Below are positions 9,594-17,760 of a stretch of 29,239 nucleotides of DNA, piece by piece. Position 1 is the stretch's first letter. Every line of letters starts with the position of its first letter. A model generated the notes under the pieces. That model was not told where the DNA came from, did not search any database, and saw only the letters and a program-made list of their open reading frames with translations. This DNA comes from Balneolaceae bacterium. Its GTDB lineage: Bacteria; Bacteroidota; Rhodothermia; Balneolales; Balneolaceae. A program made the translations under genes and the position numbers. The stretch spans positions 1 through 29,239 of the forward strand of contig SLGL01000154.1 of NCBI GenBank assembly GCA_007123785.1, written 5' to 3'.

Positions 9594-10949
9594 TCACTCG
9601 TTGTTGTTATCATTATTACCGTTAGGGCTGGCTTCACCACCGGAACCACCTTCCCGACGCTCTCTCATTCGTTCGCGCATCTGTTGCCGCTGTTCAGGTG
9701 ACATATTCTCCATATTGGGCCTTCCTTCAGCACTCTCCAAATTTATCTGTTGTAATGTTGATGGCTCACTCCCGGCTACCCGGATACGTGAACCATCTTC
9801 AAGGTTTCTGTGTCCTGTAATTATCAATCCATCGCCCGGCTGAAGCCCATCAAGTATTTCAATGCGGTCTCCTTGCTGGATGCCAAGAGTAAGCGGACGG
9901 CGGACAGCGATAGAATCTCCCTGGGAGATAAAAGCGGAATAGCTTCTTTCCAACTCGATGGTTCCGGTTTCTGGTTCTATGTAGGTATCAACTGTTTCAA
10001 CCATCGCAGAACGGGGAACAATCACAGCATTTTCACGTGTTTCCAGGTTGATGCGTGACTGAACGAGTGCCCCCTGGTAAATGGTGGAGGAGGCGTCTAT
10101 CAGGCTGATGACAACCTCACCCAGTCCGGTTGTGGAATTTAATTGAGGGCTTTTACGGGAAACAACTCCAACTGCTACTTCACTGCCACGGGATGATAGT
10201 GACATCGACACATCCTGGCCTATCTGTACTGCTTCCCAGTCCTGCAGTGGTAAAAATACACGGGTTTCAAAACCAACAAGATTGGCCACTTCAAATGCAG
10301 TCTGTCCGCTTGAGGCAAGGTCTCCTTCTGCAATAAATCGGTTTAACACAACACCGTTTACGGGAGATTTAATACGGGTATTTTCAAGGTCTTCCTGAGC
10401 CTGAGCCAGGGATGATCGGGCCGACTCGTATTGAGCTTCACTATTCAAAAAAGTAGTTCTGGCGTCATCATATTCCGAGCGGCTGATCAAATCGCGTTCA
10501 AACAACTCGCGCTGGCGGTTTAGCTGGGTGCTGTCTCTATCAAATGTTGCCCGGGACTGTCTTAATTGCGACTGAGCCTGCTCCATTGCTTCGCGAAACG
10601 GAACATTGTTTATTTCGGCAAGAAGCTGTCCCTGAGTTACCTCATCTCCAAGATCGGCGTGAATGCGGGTTACACGGTTGGTGACCTGAGGGGCAATTGA
10701 TACAACATCCTGAGCTCTGATGGTGCCATAAGCACTAACCTGATCAGAAATTGTTCCGGATTGAACCGGGGTCACCTCAACGCTGGTGGCCTGGCCTCCG
10801 CCAAAACCGCCTCCACCTCCGGAAAACTGACGGCTATTATCATCGCCGTTATTTCCGCAGGAACTGAATAGCAGAAGAGAAAAGAAAAGGGTTAATACAG
10901 TAACTGAATTTTTCAATGATTTAATTTTAGTTGATAGCTTCTCTAACAA
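9594..10949 (-). CDS. RND efflux adaptor (membrane-fusion lipoprotein, HlyD/AcrA type)
   Basis: About 451 residues. The N-terminus carries a lipoprotein signal ending LLLFSSC (Cys31), then a Gly-rich linker. A lipoyl half-motif begins near residue 55 (VEVTPVQSGTISDQVSAYG), followed by a coiled-coil hairpin at about 118-190, SPVNGVVLNRFIAEGD, and the beta-barrel and membrane-proximal domains. The tail after about 400 is low complexity (Met/Arg/Glu/Gly/Asn). It links the inner-membrane pumps to an outer-membrane channel. No ATG fits: the frame opens with TTG at 10949, and a second TTG at 10916 would give a compact signal peptide beginning KNSVTVLTLFF. First gene of the operon, with a TATATTTG box just upstream. 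Confidence 0.9.
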   Translation of the reverse strand: MLEKLSTKIKSLKNSVTVLTLFFSLLLFSSCGNNGDDNSRQFSGGGGGFGGGQATSVEVTPVQSGTISDQVSAYGTIRAQDVVSIAPQVTNRVTRIHADLGDEVTQGQLLAEINNVPFREAMEQAQSQLRQSRATFDRDSTQLNRQRELFERDLISRSEYDDARTTFLNSEAQYESARSSLAQAQEDLENTRIKSPVNGVVLNRFIAEGDLASSGQTAFEVANLVGFETRVFLPLQDWEAVQIGQDVSMSLSSRGSEVAVGVVSRKSPQLNSTTGLGEVVISLIDASSTIYQGALVQSRINLETRENAVIVPRSAMVETVDTYIEPETGTIELERSYSAFISQGDSIAVRRPLTLGIQQGDRIEILDGLQPGDGLIITGHRNLEDGSRIRVAGSEPSTLQQINLESAEGRPNMENMSPEQRQQMRERMRERREGGSGGEASPNGNNDNNNE

Positions 10950-10981
10950 TCAGAAATGTGATAACGTAAAAGTAAGCAGTT

Positions 10982-10989
10982 CAAATATA
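10982..10989 (-). promoter_or_regulatory. Candidate -7 promoter box (TATATTTG) for the efflux operon
   Basis: On the minus strand this is TATATTTG, matching the Bacteroidota TAnnTTTG element. It lies 32 bases before the TTG at 10949, giving a leader of about 25 bases. A TTTG at 11018-11021 is further upstream than the usual -33 spacing, so support is from one box. Confidence 0.4.
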
Positions 10990-11214
10990 GCCACATAGCT
11001 GGCCGGAACACTTTTCTCAAAAGACATGGCCTTTTTTAAAACTTATTACAATCTGACTGCCCATCACAATCTATTAGACGAAGTAACTATTTTAAGGTTT
11101 GATGAAAAACGGACTTTTTTCAAGCTGTTTAGATTTTTTATATGAAACAGCTTATCCTAATGATATACAACAACTTATTGTATCGTTCTGTTTTTTTATG
11201 CTTACTGATATCTA

Positions 11215-12552
11215 TCAATACAAATCAAATACAAGAATGGTTTCCAGAGGTTTTCTTTTTTCGAATGGAACCTTGAGGATGATCTCCCCATCATCAGCAG
11301 AAAATTCAACCGGACTATCATCCCTGAAAAACCGAACGGATTTAAATTCACTTTCAAATTTCGGTATTTGAAGGGTTTCATCATCCAAATCAAGGAGGTG
11401 GAGGTAAACGATATTCTCTTTTGATGTGGTAACACCCCAGGGCTGAGGGGGAATGGGGCCTCTTCTCGTGCCGTAAATAGTTTCTCCGTATTTTTGAAGC
11501 CATTCACCCATCACCATGAGTGTATCCACATTTTCAGGCTGTAAACGGCCGTTCGGCATCGGGCCGGTGTTAAGCAGAAAGTTGGAGCCATAGCCGGCAG
11601 CACGAATGAGGGTTTCGAGAAGTTGATCCGAGCTTTTGAAACGGCGGTCTTTCAGATTATAACCCCATGATCCGTTCATCGTTTCGCACATCTCAAGGGG
11701 AAGGTCGGAGATCTCATCAGATTGCCGGTATCCCATCGTGTTTTCTCCTGGCAGATCTCTCTCAAACATCTGGAAATCCTCTCCCGGCTGTGGATTGAGA
11801 TGATGGTTGCTTCCGATGAGTGCCCCGGGCTGCAAACTGTGAATATGGCTGTAAATTTCATCAAGGTACCAGTTGGCATCATACTTGTCCCACTGACCGT
11901 CAAACCAGATTCCACCGATTTCACCGTAATTGGTCAGCAGTTCGGTTAGCTGGACTTTCATAAAGTCGATATAGTTTCGCCATTCACCTGATTTGGGCCT
12001 GCCGGTGTAATCACGGCCGGTTCGACCCCTGGGATAATAATCGGGATGATGCCAGTCTATCTGCGAATAGTAAAAAAAGAGTTTGATCCCGGCTTTATCA
12101 CACGCCTCTTTGAGTTCAAGGATGATGTCGCGGCCGAAAGGTGTTCGGTCTACGATATTATAATCAGATACACCGGAATGATACATAGCGAAACCGTCAT
12201 GGTGTTTTGTGGTAATGGTGATGTACTTCATGCCCGCTTTTTTTGCTACAGAGACCCACTCATCCGCATCAAACTCAACCGGATTAAAAAATTCCGCCAG
12301 GTTTTCATAGGCTTCAACGGGAATCTCTTTCTCGTTCATAATCCATTCCGCCACGCCATATTCTCCGCCACCGGCCATTACAGAGTAAATTCCCCAGTGA
12401 ATGAACATCCCATATCTATTATCCTGGAACCACTCCCGGTTTTCAAGATTTTCAGGTGATGGCTCATATTGAGCCTGAGACCGCGCTGAGTCTGGATGAA
12501 AAAATATACTTGTCATGATTGCAATAAGAAGAATTGCTGTAATTTTCTTCAT
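11215..12552 (-). CDS. Secreted alpha-L-fucosidase (GH29)
   Basis: A 445-residue exported glycoside hydrolase. I start it at the ATG at 12552, not the longer frame to 12654, because this Met opens a clear signal peptide (MKKITAILLIAIMTSIFF, cleavage after about residue 26) and has an AGGAG eight bases upstream, one of the few good Shine-Dalgarno sites in the window. The catalytic TIM barrel shows RYGMFIHWGIYS (about 46-57), KHHDGFAMY (116-124) and GGIWFDGQWD, whose Asp218 is the expected nucleophile. A beta-sandwich follows to the end. It should release L-fucose from polysaccharides or glycans in the periplasm or outside. It stands alone, with no SusC/SusD pair nearby. Confidence 0.93.
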   Translation of the reverse strand: MKKITAILLIAIMTSIFFHPDSARSQAQYEPSPENLENREWFQDNRYGMFIHWGIYSVMAGGGEYGVAEWIMNEKEIPVEAYENLAEFFNPVEFDADEWVSVAKKAGMKYITITTKHHDGFAMYHSGVSDYNIVDRTPFGRDIILELKEACDKAGIKLFFYYSQIDWHHPDYYPRGRTGRDYTGRPKSGEWRNYIDFMKVQLTELLTNYGEIGGIWFDGQWDKYDANWYLDEIYSHIHSLQPGALIGSNHHLNPQPGEDFQMFERDLPGENTMGYRQSDEISDLPLEMCETMNGSWGYNLKDRRFKSSDQLLETLIRAAGYGSNFLLNTGPMPNGRLQPENVDTLMVMGEWLQKYGETIYGTRRGPIPPQPWGVTTSKENIVYLHLLDLDDETLQIPKFESEFKSVRFFRDDSPVEFSADDGEIILKVPFEKRKPLETILVFDLY

Positions 12553-12717
12553 AACGTACACTCCTGATTTTTTAGTAAACGCCTGTCTATTTAATTTAGT
12601 TATATTCAAAACAATTTTAATATAAAATTGTCTTATAACTTTTAAATATCTCAACTATCGCTCTTGAATATCAGATGGAGCCTGTTTTTTAAACCATGAT
12701 TGTTCAGAAAATAAGCA

Positions 12718-13173
12718 TCAGAAAAGAACAGTCAGTTTCTTGCAGATCTCTTCACACAGGGTTCTTACTTCGGGAGTCATGGCGTTGAGTGTATGTGAAT
12801 CGATATCAAGCTCGCCGATGAACCGATCGCCTTTCATGATGGGCACCACTATTTCCGACTTTACATCCACGCTGCACGCCAGGTAATTATCGGCCTGGCT
12901 TACATCCTGTACGACAAATGTTTCGAGAGTTTCGGCGGCTTGTCCACAAATTCCGGTTCCGTAAGGTATACGTGAGTGATCCGTCGGTTCGCCCACATAC
13001 GGGCCCAGTTCCAGCATTTTCTCTTCTTGTTCAGACGCTAGGTAAAAACCGGTCCAGTCGAACAGATCCACTTCACGGTCCAGAAGCTCACAGATATTCA
13101 GTAATTTTTCATCACGTGTTCCGTCTCCGCTGATGATTGTATCAATCTGTTCTAAAATTTTTTCAGTATCCAT
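12718..13173 (-). CDS. GAF-domain protein, free methionine-(R)-sulfoxide reductase-like
   Basis: A 151-residue single GAF domain. DWTGFYL (39-45), LELGPYVGEP, GTGICGQAAE (Cys76), LACSVDVKSEIVVPI (Cys100) and GELDIDSH match the fRMsr (YebR) family, which reduces free methionine-R-sulfoxide using cysteine chemistry. E. coli has three active-site cysteines (84, 94, 118). The equivalents of the last two are present here, but the position of the first, in a usual PACxxI segment, reads PTDHSRI without cysteine. The enzyme may still work with two cysteines or may be a GAF sensor. Starts at the ATG at 13173, with a TAAATTTG box upstream, divergent from marC. Confidence 0.8.
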   Translation of the reverse strand: MDTEKILEQIDTIISGDGTRDEKLLNICELLDREVDLFDWTGFYLASEQEEKMLELGPYVGEPTDHSRIPYGTGICGQAAETLETFVVQDVSQADNYLACSVDVKSEIVVPIMKGDRFIGELDIDSHTLNAMTPEVRTLCEEICKKLTVLF

Positions 13174-13215
13174 GGAAAAAGTTGGGAATTATTCTTGTAA
13201 GTACATTTAAGCAAC

Positions 13216-13223
13216 CAAATTTA
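13216..13223 (-). promoter_or_regulatory. Candidate -7 promoter box (TAAATTTG) for the GAF gene
   Basis: The minus strand reads TAAATTTG, matching TAnnTTTG, 42 bases before the ATG at 13173. It lies in the short divergent gap between the GAF gene and marC. No -33 TTTG is evident. Confidence 0.38.
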
Positions 13224-13267
13224 CGAAGAATTCCAGTGGGTATTTTATTCTAAAATCGTCGTTCTAA

Positions 13268-13981
13268 ATGGCTGAAAACCTATCTATCTTTGAGGCTATG
13301 CTTGAACTCCTGAACGATACTGTGCCAGAGCACACCATCACCATTATTGGGATTGCCGGGCTACTTTTTGCGAGCTTTTCTTCCCTGTTTTCGGTTGTGA
13401 ATCCGCTGGCAGCGATGCCACTTTTTTTGTCACTCACCGATCGGTTCAGTGAAAAAGAACGTATTCAAACAGCAAAAAAAGCGAGTTTTTATATGTTTGG
13501 CGTGTTAATTACGTTTCTGCTGATTGGTACGTATATTTTAACTTTTTTCGGAATTTCCCTTGCGGGAATCCGTATTGCCGGCGGCCTGATCATCATGAGG
13601 GCAGCTTATTCCATGCTCAACCCGGAAACGGGAGGCATAAAACTAACTGATGAAGATGAAGCCGCTGCCCTTGAAAAAGAAGATGTTTCCTTCAGTCCGC
13701 TGGCACTTCCGCTGTTATCCGGGCCGGGGAGTATTGCAGTTGTAATCGGATTTGCCACACAAGCTGAAGGCATGCCCGATTATCTGATTAATGGCGTTTC
13801 AATTGTGTTGGTTTGTGCCATCACGTACGCTGCATTGCGCCTTGCGCCTGTCTCGGCACGTTACATTGGGCCAACCGGTTTGAATGTGATGACCCGCTTG
13901 ATGGGGTTCATTGCACTGGCGATCAGTGTTCAGTTTATACTAAGCGGAATTTCCCGTTATTACGGATTAGGTATTTCTTAA
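13268..13981 (+). CDS. MarC family integral membrane protein
   Basis: A 237-residue protein with six likely membrane helices. Family landmarks are FSVVNPLAAMPLFLSLT (about 41-57), GIRIAGGLIIMRAAYSML, LPLLSGPGSIAVVIGF and, at the end, MTRLMGFIALAISVQFILSG. MarC proteins are common inner-membrane proteins of unresolved function; the old link to multiple antibiotic resistance was not confirmed. Length is slightly above the family norm (about 200-220) because of the N-terminus, so Met11 at 13298 is an alternative start. No Shine-Dalgarno site marks either. It is followed four bases later by the DinB gene. Confidence 0.9.
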   Translation: MAENLSIFEAMLELLNDTVPEHTITIIGIAGLLFASFSSLFSVVNPLAAMPLFLSLTDRFSEKERIQTAKKASFYMFGVLITFLLIGTYILTFFGISLAGIRIAGGLIIMRAAYSMLNPETGGIKLTDEDEAAALEKEDVSFSPLALPLLSGPGSIAVVIGFATQAEGMPDYLINGVSIVLVCAITYAALRLAPVSARYIGPTGLNVMTRLMGFIALAISVQFILSGISRYYGLGIS

Positions 13982-13985
13982 AAAC

Positions 13986-14477
13986 ATGGATGAACGACAA
14001 AAATTACAGCACCTGTTTCACTTTGATCTATGGTGCTCACGAAAGCTGACAAACCTATTTCAGCAATATCACCCATTTAAAGAGCAGGAAGCTTGTGAAG
14101 CGTTTCTTTCTCACATCATCAATGCTCAGAAAATCTGGTTCAACCGGGTTATTCGACTTCCTGCAGACGATGACCTTAACACCTGGACCGAATACAGCCT
14201 GGATGAAATGAAGCAGGAGGCCCAGGAAACCACGCAGCTCTGGATGGATCTGATCGGGGATCATGAAGTGGACCTGAATACCAAGATTTTCTATAAAAAT
14301 TCTCAGGGAGTAGATTATTCAAATTCATTATGGCAAATTTGCAATCACCTGATTATCCACGGACAGCATCATCGGGCACAAATTTCTATTTTTCTGAGAA
14401 ATTGTGATATTAAGCCACCTTCTATCGATTACATTCATTTTTCTCGTGCAGGGATTACAAATACAAATCTCAACTAA
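13986..14477 (+). CDS. DinB-like four-helix metal-binding protein
   Basis: A 163-residue helical protein of the DinB/YfiT superfamily. The metal-ligand pattern is visible: His43 in AFLSHIINAQKIWFNR, and His121, His125 and His129 within NHLIIHGQHHRAQI. These proteins bind Ni, Zn or Fe in a four-helix bundle, and some are thiol transferases; this one cannot be assigned a reaction. It starts four bases after marC and is probably co-transcribed with it and with the symporter that begins 12 bases downstream. Despite the name, it is unrelated to DNA polymerase IV. Confidence 0.85.
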   Translation: MDERQKLQHLFHFDLWCSRKLTNLFQQYHPFKEQEACEAFLSHIINAQKIWFNRVIRLPADDDLNTWTEYSLDEMKQEAQETTQLWMDLIGDHEVDLNTKIFYKNSQGVDYSNSLWQICNHLIIHGQHHRAQISIFLRNCDIKPPSIDYIHFSRAGITNTNLN

Positions 14478-14489
14478 CCAAACTACTGA

Positions 14490-15911
14490 ATTCTGGAAAC
14501 GTTAGAACAGGTTCTCGTTAACTTTGCCAATCACGCATGGGGCATGCCACTGCTTGTATTGCTTGTGGGTGGTGGTGTTTTTTTTCTTGTTTACAGTCGT
14601 TTTATACCCTATCGCAACTTTAGCCATGGAGTGCAGGTTCTCTCTGGAAAATATGAAGACCCCAACGCACCTGGCGATATCAACCACTTTCAGGCTCTTT
14701 CCAGCACGCTTGCCGCGACTGTGGGAATGGGAAACATCAGCGGTGTCGCTATTGCGTTGGGTGTAGGCGGCCCCGGGGCTATATTCTGGATGTGGATTAC
14801 CGCAATTGTCGGAATGGCAACCAAATTTTTTACCTGTACGCTTTCCATCATGTATCGCGGCAAAGACACCAGCGGCAAAATTCAGGGTGGCCCGATGTAT
14901 TATATCACCGAAGGCCTTGGCAAAAAGTGGAAGCCGCTCGCCATGTTTTTTTGCCTTGCCGGGCTCATTGGCTGTCTGCCGTTGTTTCAGGCGAATCAGC
15001 TCACACAAATTCTGCGTGATACCGTTTTTGCCGAACATAATCTGCTCGGCTATGATATTTTTATTCTCTCTGGCACTATAATTACGGAAACCGGCTTCAG
15101 GCTTTCTGATATTCTCACGGGTCTTATTTTGGTGGCACTGGTTTCACTTGTAATTTTCGGAGGTATCAAGCGGATTGGGCATGTGGCAGCCCGGCTGGTT
15201 CCGCTCATGGTACTGATCTACATTTTTACCGTGGTTTACATCATCATCAATAACATTATTGATGTGCCTTACTATTTCTGGCTGATTGTTACCGATGCCT
15301 TTACAGGCCAGGCAGCTGCCGGAGGCGCTCTGGGTGTGGTGATTTCGAATGGTATCCGGCGAGGGGCTTTCTCGAACGAGGCAGGCATCGGAACTGAAGC
15401 GATGGCTCACGGTGCGGCGAAAACCCGCGAACCGGTTCGCGAAGGCCTTGTGGGGATGCTTGAACCGGCTATCGATACACTGCTGATCTGTACTATGACC
15501 GCTATGGCCCTGCTGATGACCGGTGCATGGACCGACACCACAGTTGACGGAATCACCATGACTGCTGTTGCTTTTCAGACCGGCATTCCTGGGCTGGGAC
15601 TTTATCTGCTGATTCTTTGTGTTTTTATTTTCAGCATCACCACGATGTTCACATATTCTTACTATGGCACCAAATGCCTCAACTTTCTGGGGGGGGCACA
15701 CCGGAAGCACTATTACAACTATTTCTACGTGTTTTCCATCTTCCTGGGCTCTGTCACCACCATTGGTATGGTTGTGAATCTGGTTGACGGTATGTTTGCC
15801 ATGATGGCCATCCCCACTATGATAGGGACCATTTTACTTGCACCGAGAGTGGTCGAAGCAAGCAGGGATTATTTCAGAAGAAAAGAGGCTGGAGATTTCG
15901 ACTTTGATTAA
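14490..15911 (+). CDS. Sodium:alanine/glycine symporter (AGCS family), likely non-ATG start
   Basis: An inner-membrane Na+-coupled amino-acid transporter with about ten helices. Signatures include ATVGMGNISGVAIALGVGGP, FGGIKRIG, SNEAGIGTEAMAHGAAKT and GLVGMLEPAIDTLLICT. The first ATG in frame is 14544, but it falls inside the conserved N-terminal helix (WGMPLLVLLVGGG). The reading frame stays open and family-like for 18 more codons (LETLEQVLVNFANHAW) back to ATT at 14490 or CTG at 14493, just after an in-frame TGA. I place the start at 14490, giving about 473 residues. That puts it 12 bases after dinB. If only ATG is allowed, the product is 455 residues with a damaged N-terminus. Confidence 0.85.
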   Translation: MLETLEQVLVNFANHAWGMPLLVLLVGGGVFFLVYSRFIPYRNFSHGVQVLSGKYEDPNAPGDINHFQALSSTLAATVGMGNISGVAIALGVGGPGAIFWMWITAIVGMATKFFTCTLSIMYRGKDTSGKIQGGPMYYITEGLGKKWKPLAMFFCLAGLIGCLPLFQANQLTQILRDTVFAEHNLLGYDIFILSGTIITETGFRLSDILTGLILVALVSLVIFGGIKRIGHVAARLVPLMVLIYIFTVVYIIINNIIDVPYYFWLIVTDAFTGQAAAGGALGVVISNGIRRGAFSNEAGIGTEAMAHGAAKTREPVREGLVGMLEPAIDTLLICTMTAMALLMTGAWTDTTVDGITMTAVAFQTGIPGLGLYLLILCVFIFSITTMFTYSYYGTKCLNFLGGAHRKHYYNYFYVFSIFLGSVTTIGMVVNLVDGMFAMMAIPTMIGTILLAPRVVEASRDYFRRKEAGDFDFD

Positions 15912-16017
15912 AAAATGATATGATTCTAAATTGATTTTTTCTGGTTGATAGAAATACTTCAGCATTATTGGCTGAAAAAATTTACGCATTCCTGTTCGTC
16001 ATAATTCATAAATCATT

Positions 16018-17401
16018 TCATTCCGTTATTCTGCGCAGCACAGCTCCGGGCTTCTCTTCGTTTTTTTCTCCATCAGAAATAACAGCTATTCCGTTTACAA
16101 ACACCCAGTCGAAACCATCAGCATAGAGATGGGGTTCTTCAAAATCTGCATTGTCTCTGACTTCGGCGGGATTAAAAATCAACAGATCAGCGGCGAATCC
16201 TTCCCGGATCAAACCGCGGGGAACACCCATTTCGTCAGGATTTGAAAGGCCGAGGGTTTGTGCAGGAAGGCCAGTCATTTTATGAACAGCTTCTTCAAGA
16301 GAAAGCAGCCCCTCTTCATTCACGTATTGCCGGAGGATCTTTGCAAAGCTTCCGTAGCCGCGGGGATGGCGCATGCTGGGACTGCCGTCGGAGCTGACCA
16401 TCACATACGGATCTCTTAAAAAACGACGCATCACATCCTCGTCCATCACAAAATAAGCCCCACTGGCACCCTGTGGTCCGATATCGTCAATCAACACCTC
16501 TTCAAACGATTTGCCGATTGAATCAGCTACTTCAGCGAGCGTCTTCCCGGCCCAAGGTTCCGTTCCGAACAGGGTGGCTTCGGGTCCGTTTCTCAGGTGA
16601 ATGCGATTTCGCAAATACTCTTTCAGCTCATCCCGGCGGGTTTCCACCACTTTGTCAAAATCGTTGGGAGGAAGTGCCCATTCGGGAAACACTATCGCAA
16701 TGCCGGTGAAACTGGCTACATACGGATACACATCGGCGGTGATCTGCAAGCCTTCATCGCGAGCATTATCCAGCAGGGTCAGTAGATCTTCGGCACGGCT
16801 CGGTTCATCCCCGAAAACAATTTTTATATGTGACACATGCACCGCCGCCCCGGATCCGCGTCCCTGGTCCAGCAGTTCGGTTACAGCCTCTTCAATCCGG
16901 TCGTCATCTTCGCTGCGGATGTGACTCATGACCAGGCCTCCTGCTTTCGCCACCGGCATAGCCAGTGAAATGAGTTCGGGTAGATCGGCAAACGTGCCGT
17001 GATCATACTCCAGCCCGGTCGTTAAACCGAAGGAACCAACTTCCAGATTTTCACTGAGGATCTGCTGCATCTGTCCGACATAGCTTTCATGAAGTCCTAC
17101 TTCCCGTGGAGCATTCACCAGCTGGCGAAGTGTATTTTGACCGGTGAAGTGGAGAATATTTGTCCCGGTTCCATAATGGTCAACCTCATCCATCCATCCT
17201 GCAACGTTGTTACCACCGGGACTGCGACCATCCTGCCCCAGGCTGATAGTGGTCACACCCATCGAAAGAAAGTTATCAAAACGGGGTGTTTCGAGGGGAT
17301 CTCCGTGGGAGTGTGTGTCGATAAATCCTGGAGAGACGATTCTGTTGCCGGCATCAATGAATTGAGTGGCGTGTTGGTTTAGGTCGAGGTTTGTTTTCTC
17401 C
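16018..17401 (-). pseudogene. N-acyl-D-amino-acid deacylase-type amidohydrolase, 5'-truncated
   Basis: The frame encodes a D-aminoacylase-family amidohydrolase missing its first 60-90 residues. Reading upstream of the only ATG (17262), the same frame continues through PGFIDTHSHGDPLETPRF, whose HSH (codons 17305-17313) is the zinc site of the family, and about 25 codons further, before an in-frame TAA at 17404-17406. No ATG, GTG or TTG is available in that stretch, so a product from 17262 would lack the metal site. The signal peptide and first beta strands are absent. The break coincides with the 3' end of a group II intron. The rest is intact, with SHIRSED, VSHIKIVFG, SSDGSPSMRHPRGYG and a normal C-terminus. 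Almost certainly inactive. A related intact gene lies at 18618-20252. Confidence 0.85.
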
Positions 17402-17608
17402 GTTTACTCACCCTTTCGTCTGTGAGTGCCACAATAGTACGACCTTGCTCCGTCTCCACCTTCCCGCTCCTCAAACCGGACGTGCGAATTTCCCGCATCC
17501 GGCTTTTGGACAAGCTTACATGCGTTTTTAGCATGCAACGACTCCTGAAATTCCAAGACGCTCCGGGGTTGATAGGCGGTTGCCAATCCCCTGGCTGTCC
17601 CTTCTTTT
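17401..17608 (-). mobile_element. 3' end of a group II intron (domains V and VI) without its reverse transcriptase
   Basis: On the minus strand 17504 to 17474 folds as intron domain V: AGCCGGA pairs with TCCGGTT (the catalytic AGC opposite GTT), an inner stem TGCGG/TCGCA is closed by GAAAT, and a CG bulge separates the two stems. This is the exact architecture of bacterial group II introns. Downstream, CTCAC (17426-17422) pairs with GTGAG (17411-17407), and an AC (17403-17402) suits the intron 3' boundary. Translations of the strand (GNSHVRFEERE) are typical of annotated intron 3' ends. The reverse transcriptase and domains I-III are absent, so this is a remnant. The left limit is approximate. 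Confidence 0.72.
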
Positions 17609-17760
17609 TGCACCGTGCGGTTGCTGGGCTGGCCGGTTGCGGGATCACGGTAGGCTTCTACCAGCTTGCGGTTGCGCCCGTCCTTGCCTTTGCGTTTGAC
17701 TGTGCCGCATTGAATGTACATGATGATAACGTTACAACTACACTACTCATATGCAAGCCC
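17609..17760 (-). mobile_element. Remnant of an IS element: N-terminus of an IS1634-like transposase
   Basis: From an ATG at 17721 the minus strand encodes MYIQCGTVKRKGKDGRNRKL then VEAYRDPATGQPSNRTVQ, resembling the first 35-40 residues of IS1634-family (IS4 group) transposases, which begin with a basic K-x-K-D-G segment followed by LVE-x-Y/F-R and a Gln/Arg-rich strand. The homology stops where the group II intron piece starts (about 17610). Thus only the left end of the IS survives. The 40 bases before the ATG may include its terminal repeat (about 17745-17760), which I cannot delimit. The family call rests on a short stretch. Confidence 0.5.

Noticed and set aside
11122..11153. 9-base inverted repeat AAGCTGTTT/AAACAGCTT after the fucosidase gene
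   Set aside because: Neither strand has a T-run after the stem, so it does not look like an intrinsic terminator.
13285..13292. TATCTTTG promoter-like box at the start of marC
   Set aside because: It lies within the coding sequence and would place the transcription start at or beyond the alternative Met11 codon.
15958..15976. Small hairpin TTCAGC/GCTGAA between the symporter and the broken amidohydrolase
   Set aside because: Only six base pairs and no T-run in either direction.
17422..17760. Plus-strand frame running into the SpoIIE remnant, giving an apparent 210-residue protein
   Set aside because: Its first 110 or so codons are antisense to the intron and transposase pieces; only the part from about 17761 matches a protein family.
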